Shown here one piece after another: positions 6,271 to 8,472 of a stretch of DNA of 8,472 nt. A program made the position numbers and the translations under genes. Position 1 is the first letter of the stretch. Every line of letters begins with the position of its first letter. The notes beneath the pieces were generated by a model, which was given only the letters and a program-made list of their open reading frames with translations, did not search any database and was not told the DNA's origin. Source of the stretch: Lysobacteraceae bacterium (GTDB lineage Bacteria > Pseudomonadota > Gammaproteobacteria > Xanthomonadales > Xanthomonadaceae); contig DMHI01000211.1 of assembly GCA_003449515.1 (NCBI GenBank), positions 1-8,472 on the forward strand, read 5' to 3'.

Positions 6271-6855
6271 ATGTCCGTCCGCTTCCGGGGGATGCGTCCG
6301 GCCCGCCCCGGCTTCACCCTCATCGAGATCCTCGTGGTCGTCATCATCCTCGGGGTGGTGCTGGCGCTGGCCGTTCCCAGCTTCACCGGTGCTGTCAACG
6401 GCAGCCGGCTGGCCGGCACCGCCAACGAGCTGCTCGCCAGCCTGAAGCAGGCGCGCGCCGAAGCCGTCCGCCGCAACCAGCGCGTGGTGGTCTGTCCGAC
6501 CATCAACGGGACCACCTGCGCCACCAACTGGAGCCAAGGCTGGCTGGTGTTCGAGGATGCCAACCGCGATGACGGGGTTTCCGGCGGCGAGGAAGTCATA
6601 TCCGTGGCCACCCCGGCCGCCGGCACCCAGGTGCGGCCATCGCCGGCGATCAGCGGCACGCATCGCATCCGCTACAGCCCCGATGGCTTCGCCCGCGCCG
6701 CCAACCGCGCGCTGCTCAACGGCACCTTCGCCGTCTGCCGGCCGGTCACGCAGCCTGCCGACAATGTCCGCGATCTCACCCTCACCGGCGGCAGCCGCAC
6801 CAGTATCCAGCGCCGTGCGGCCGCCGGTGCCTGCGTCGATCCCAGCGACCCCTGA
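6271..6855 (+). CDS. fimT: Minor type IV pilin FimT/FimU (GspH family)
   Basis: This 194-residue prepilin belongs to the GspH/FimT family. Such proteins join the minor pilin complex that primes type IV pilus assembly; some FimT proteins bind DNA during natural transformation. The prepilin peptidase site is G14|F15 in ARPGFTLIE, with the obligatory Glu at mature position +5 (E19). A hydrophobic helix follows at 15-36, then the GspH-type stretch NELLASLKQARAEAVRRNQRV (52-72). Cysteines fall as C75/C83 and C156/C188, probably two disulfides in the globular domain. The C-terminal part is basic (GGSRTSIQRR, 173-182), in the region where DNA-binding residues lie in Legionella FimT. The start has a strong Shine-Dalgarno AGAAGG 6 nt upstream. 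It is the first gene of an operon with pilV and pilW. FimT and FimU cannot be told apart from this sequence alone. Confidence 0.9.
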   Translation: MSVRFRGMRPARPGFTLIEILVVVIILGVVLALAVPSFTGAVNGSRLAGTANELLASLKQARAEAVRRNQRVVVCPTINGTTCATNWSQGWLVFEDANRDDGVSGGEEVISVATPAAGTQVRPSPAISGTHRIRYSPDGFARAANRALLNGTFAVCRPVTQPADNVRDLTLTGGSRTSIQRRAAAGACVDPSDP

Positions 6856-6858
6856 GCC

Positions 6859-7302
6859 ATGACACGCCCTCCCTCCCGCCGCCAGCGCCAGTCCGGCGCC
6901 ACGCTGATCGAAATCCTGATCGCCGCGCTGATCCTCGCCGTGGGCATGCTTGGCGTGGGCGCCATGCAGGCTGCGGCGCTGCGCAACAGCCAGAGCTCGC
7001 TCGAGCGCAGCCAGGCCGTGCTCGAGACCTACGCCATCCTCGACACCATGCGGGCCAACCTGATCGCCGCCCGCGCCGGTGCGTACAACATGCCGCTCAC
7101 CTGCGCCCCCATCGTCGGCGGCACCCGCGCCGAGGTCGAGCGCGCCGCCTGGCATCAGGGCCTCCAGGGTCGTCTGGGTGAAAACGCCTGCGCGCGCATC
7201 GCCTGTGCCGACAATGTCTGCACGATCGAACTGCAGTGGGACGACAGTCGCGGCACCGCCGGCGATACGGAGCAGGAAATCATCACGGTGTCGCAGCTAT
7301 GA
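6859..7302 (+). CDS. pilV: Minor type IV pilin PilV
   Basis: This 147-residue prepilin is part of the type IV pilus tip and priming complex. The leader RQRQSG is cut at G13|A14 before ATLIE, with Glu at +5 (E18). The hydrophobic helix continues through LIAALILAVGMLGVGAMQ, the glycine/methionine-rich form typical of PilV. The C-terminal segment CARIACADNVCTIELQWDD (111-129) resembles the PilV family's end domain. The four cysteines (82, 111, 116, 121) could form two disulfides. The start codon comes 3 nt after the fimT stop, with no clear Shine-Dalgarno of its own, which suggests translational coupling. Its own stop overlaps the pilW start. Family and position both support the call. Confidence 0.9.
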   Translation: MTRPPSRRQRQSGATLIEILIAALILAVGMLGVGAMQAAALRNSQSSLERSQAVLETYAILDTMRANLIAARAGAYNMPLTCAPIVGGTRAEVERAAWHQGLQGRLGENACARIACADNVCTIELQWDDSRGTAGDTEQEIITVSQL

Positions 7303-8471
7303 GCCTTGTCGTCCTGTTCCGGCGTCGCCCGTCGAACGGCTTCACCCTGATCGAGCTGCTGATCGGGCTCGCGTTGGGCGTGCTGGTCGCCGCCGTCGCC
7401 ACCTCGGTGTTCATCATGAACGCCCGGGTGCGCGAAGCCACCGACTCGCTGTCGCGCTTGCAGGAGGGCGCGCGCGTCGCCTTCGAGCTGATCGCCCGCG
7501 ATGTCCGCCAGACCGGCGGATTCAGCTGTGGGCGCGAGGCCGGCACCGGCGACTCCGGCTCGCGTGGCGGTGCGGCCGACTACCGTTTCTCGAATGCGCT
7601 GCTCAATGCCAACACGGTCTGGTGGTCGACCTGGACCGCCCCGCTGCCCACTACCGATGCCCGTGGTGGGTTCCGGGGCTATGGTCCGGCGGATGTCACG
7701 CTGGGCACGGCCTTCGGAACCGCAACCGGCAACCGTGTGGCCGGCACCTCGGCCATCGACGTCCGCTATGCCGGAACGCGGGCGTTCGACGGCGCCTTCC
7801 TTGCTCCCGCCGTGGTCGCCACCAACGCCGCACGGATCACACTCAACGTGCCGGCGACCGGTGCCAGCGGCCACGGCTTCCAGACCGGCGACCTGGTGGT
7901 GGTCTGTGCGAATGCGCTGCCGCCGGTTGGCAGTGGCAACCCGGTGGTGCAGGGGCAGGATCAGCGCGATTTCGTCCCCTGGGTCGCGCTTGGGCAGGTT
8001 TCGGTTGCGGGCTCCGAGCTGACGCTGGCCTACATCGGGCTGACGCCGGGCAACCGCAACGCCACGCTCTGGGATCCCGCTCCGGTGTGGGCTCCGGCGG
8101 CGCGCGCGCAGCCGCGCGTGCAGGTCGCCCCATACATCCCGGTCCGCTGGTACGTCGGCATCAACGCGCGGAATGGCCGCTCACTGTTCCGCGAGACGCT
8201 CAGCGCCGGCAATTCGCCGCGCGTCATCCGCGAAGAGATGATCGAGGGCGTGACCGATCTCCGTATCGACTACGCGATCGATGGTGGGGCCGATTTCGTG
8301 GGCTCCGCCGCGGTCGTCGACTGGGCCGCCGTCACTGCCGTCCGCATGACCGTGGTGATGGACACGGCGCAAGGCGGCGTCGGCACCGAGGGTCAGCGCG
8401 TCAGTGCCGATTTTGACGCGCTCGAACGCGATTTCACCAATGTCATCGCCATCCGGAGCCGCCTGCCGTGA
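7299..8471 (+). CDS. pilW: Minor type IV pilin PilW
   Basis: This 390-residue prepilin is the large minor pilin of the tip complex that, with PilV, PilX, FimU and PilY1, starts pilus assembly. The cleavage site is G14|F15 in SNGFTLIE, with Glu at +5 (E19). The helix region (15-40) is followed by the characteristic LSRLQEGARVAFELIARDVRQTGG (51-74), a strong PilW marker. Two cysteines (77 and 203) probably form the single disulfide. Toward the C-terminus, REEMIEGVTDLRIDYAIDGG and a final IRSRLP match the usual PilW end. The ATG at 7299 overlaps the pilV TGA (ATGA). The open frame extends 63 nt further upstream, but that part lies inside pilV and would displace the prepilin leader. The gene is complete, and its length is normal for the family. 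Confidence 0.93.
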   Translation: MSLVVLFRRRPSNGFTLIELLIGLALGVLVAAVATSVFIMNARVREATDSLSRLQEGARVAFELIARDVRQTGGFSCGREAGTGDSGSRGGAADYRFSNALLNANTVWWSTWTAPLPTTDARGGFRGYGPADVTLGTAFGTATGNRVAGTSAIDVRYAGTRAFDGAFLAPAVVATNAARITLNVPATGASGHGFQTGDLVVVCANALPPVGSGNPVVQGQDQRDFVPWVALGQVSVAGSELTLAYIGLTPGNRNATLWDPAPVWAPAARAQPRVQVAPYIPVRWYVGINARNGRSLFRETLSAGNSPRVIREEMIEGVTDLRIDYAIDGGADFVGSAAVVDWAAVTAVRMTVVMDTAQGGVGTEGQRVSADFDALERDFTNVIAIRSRLP

Positions 8472-8472
8472 G
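8468..8472 (+). CDS. Possible start of the next operon gene (pilX expected)
   Basis: A GTG at 8468-8470 overlaps the pilW stop TGA (8469-8471), the same kind of junction as the ATGA between pilV and pilW. In related bacteria pilX follows pilW and often starts by overlap. Only five bases are inside the window, so the identity is inferred from gene order alone. Confidence 0.3.

Noticed and set aside
6207..6668. Upstream extension of the kinase frame to an earlier minus-strand start
   Set aside because: The extra 154 residues are antisense to fimT and lack any domain character; the ATG at 6204-6206 directly precedes a normal AlgZ-like N-terminus.
6265..7155. A 296-codon minus-strand frame opposite fimT and pilV
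   Set aside because: It is an antisense shadow of two recognised minor pilins; its translation is glycine/alanine-rich and motif-free.
7236..7298. Upstream start for pilW inside pilV
   Set aside because: It would put 21 unrelated residues before the prepilin leader; the ATG at 7299 gives the usual short leader and an ATGA overlap with pilV.
7079..8416. A 445-codon plus-strand frame overlapping pilV and pilW
   Set aside because: It is a shifted frame of genes with clear prepilin features; the product is arginine- and alanine-rich noise.

Overview
This 8.5 kb stretch is GC-rich and densely coded. It looks like chromosome from a gammaproteobacterium of the Lysobacterales/Xanthomonadales type. 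That placement is inferred from the gene set (an Oar-like TonB-dependent receptor, a PpnN nucleosidase, a LytS/AlgZ-type kinase and a fimT-pilV-pilW minor pilin cluster) and from the strong avoidance of A/T-ending codons; no 16S or other phylogenetic marker is present. I see no mobile element, CRISPR array, tRNA, rRNA or phage gene.

Layout. Positions 1-267 are non-coding as far as I can tell. They hold a probable promoter patch with three TTANNCTG repeats, a small dyad, and a leader with two mutually exclusive hairpins. Positions 268-3627 (+) encode a 1119-residue outer-membrane TonB-dependent receptor with an N-terminal carboxypeptidase-regulatory-like domain (Oar type), closed by a strong intrinsic terminator at 3649-3682. 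Positions 3775-5157 (+) encode PpnN, the nucleotide 5'-monophosphate nucleosidase known from E. coli as a (p)ppGpp target. Its 3' end overlaps by 19 bp the 3' end of a convergent sensor kinase gene (5139-6206, -) of the LytS/AlgZ(FimS) type. A 64-bp gap separates that kinase from the divergent minor pilin operon fimT (6271-6855), pilV (6859-7302) and pilW (7299-8471). A GTG overlapping the pilW stop may start the next gene (pilX in related loci).

How the parts relate. The three pilin-like proteins each carry a class III prepilin leader (G followed by F/A-T-L-I-E). They should be processed by PilD and form the priming tip complex of the type IV pilus together with PilX, PilY1 and PilE, presumably encoded just downstream. 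In Pseudomonas aeruginosa the kinase FimS/AlgZ and its regulator AlgR control exactly this minor pilin operon. Here an AlgZ-like kinase sits head-to-head with the operon, and an exact copy of the Pseudomonas AlgR core site (CCGTTCGTC) lies 70 bp upstream of fimT inside the kinase gene. No LytTR response regulator gene is present beside the kinase. The receptor and ppnN appear to be independent transcription units.

No wholly new system is evident. The best leads are the kinase/minor-pilin arrangement with its AlgR-like site, and the structured leader of the receptor gene.
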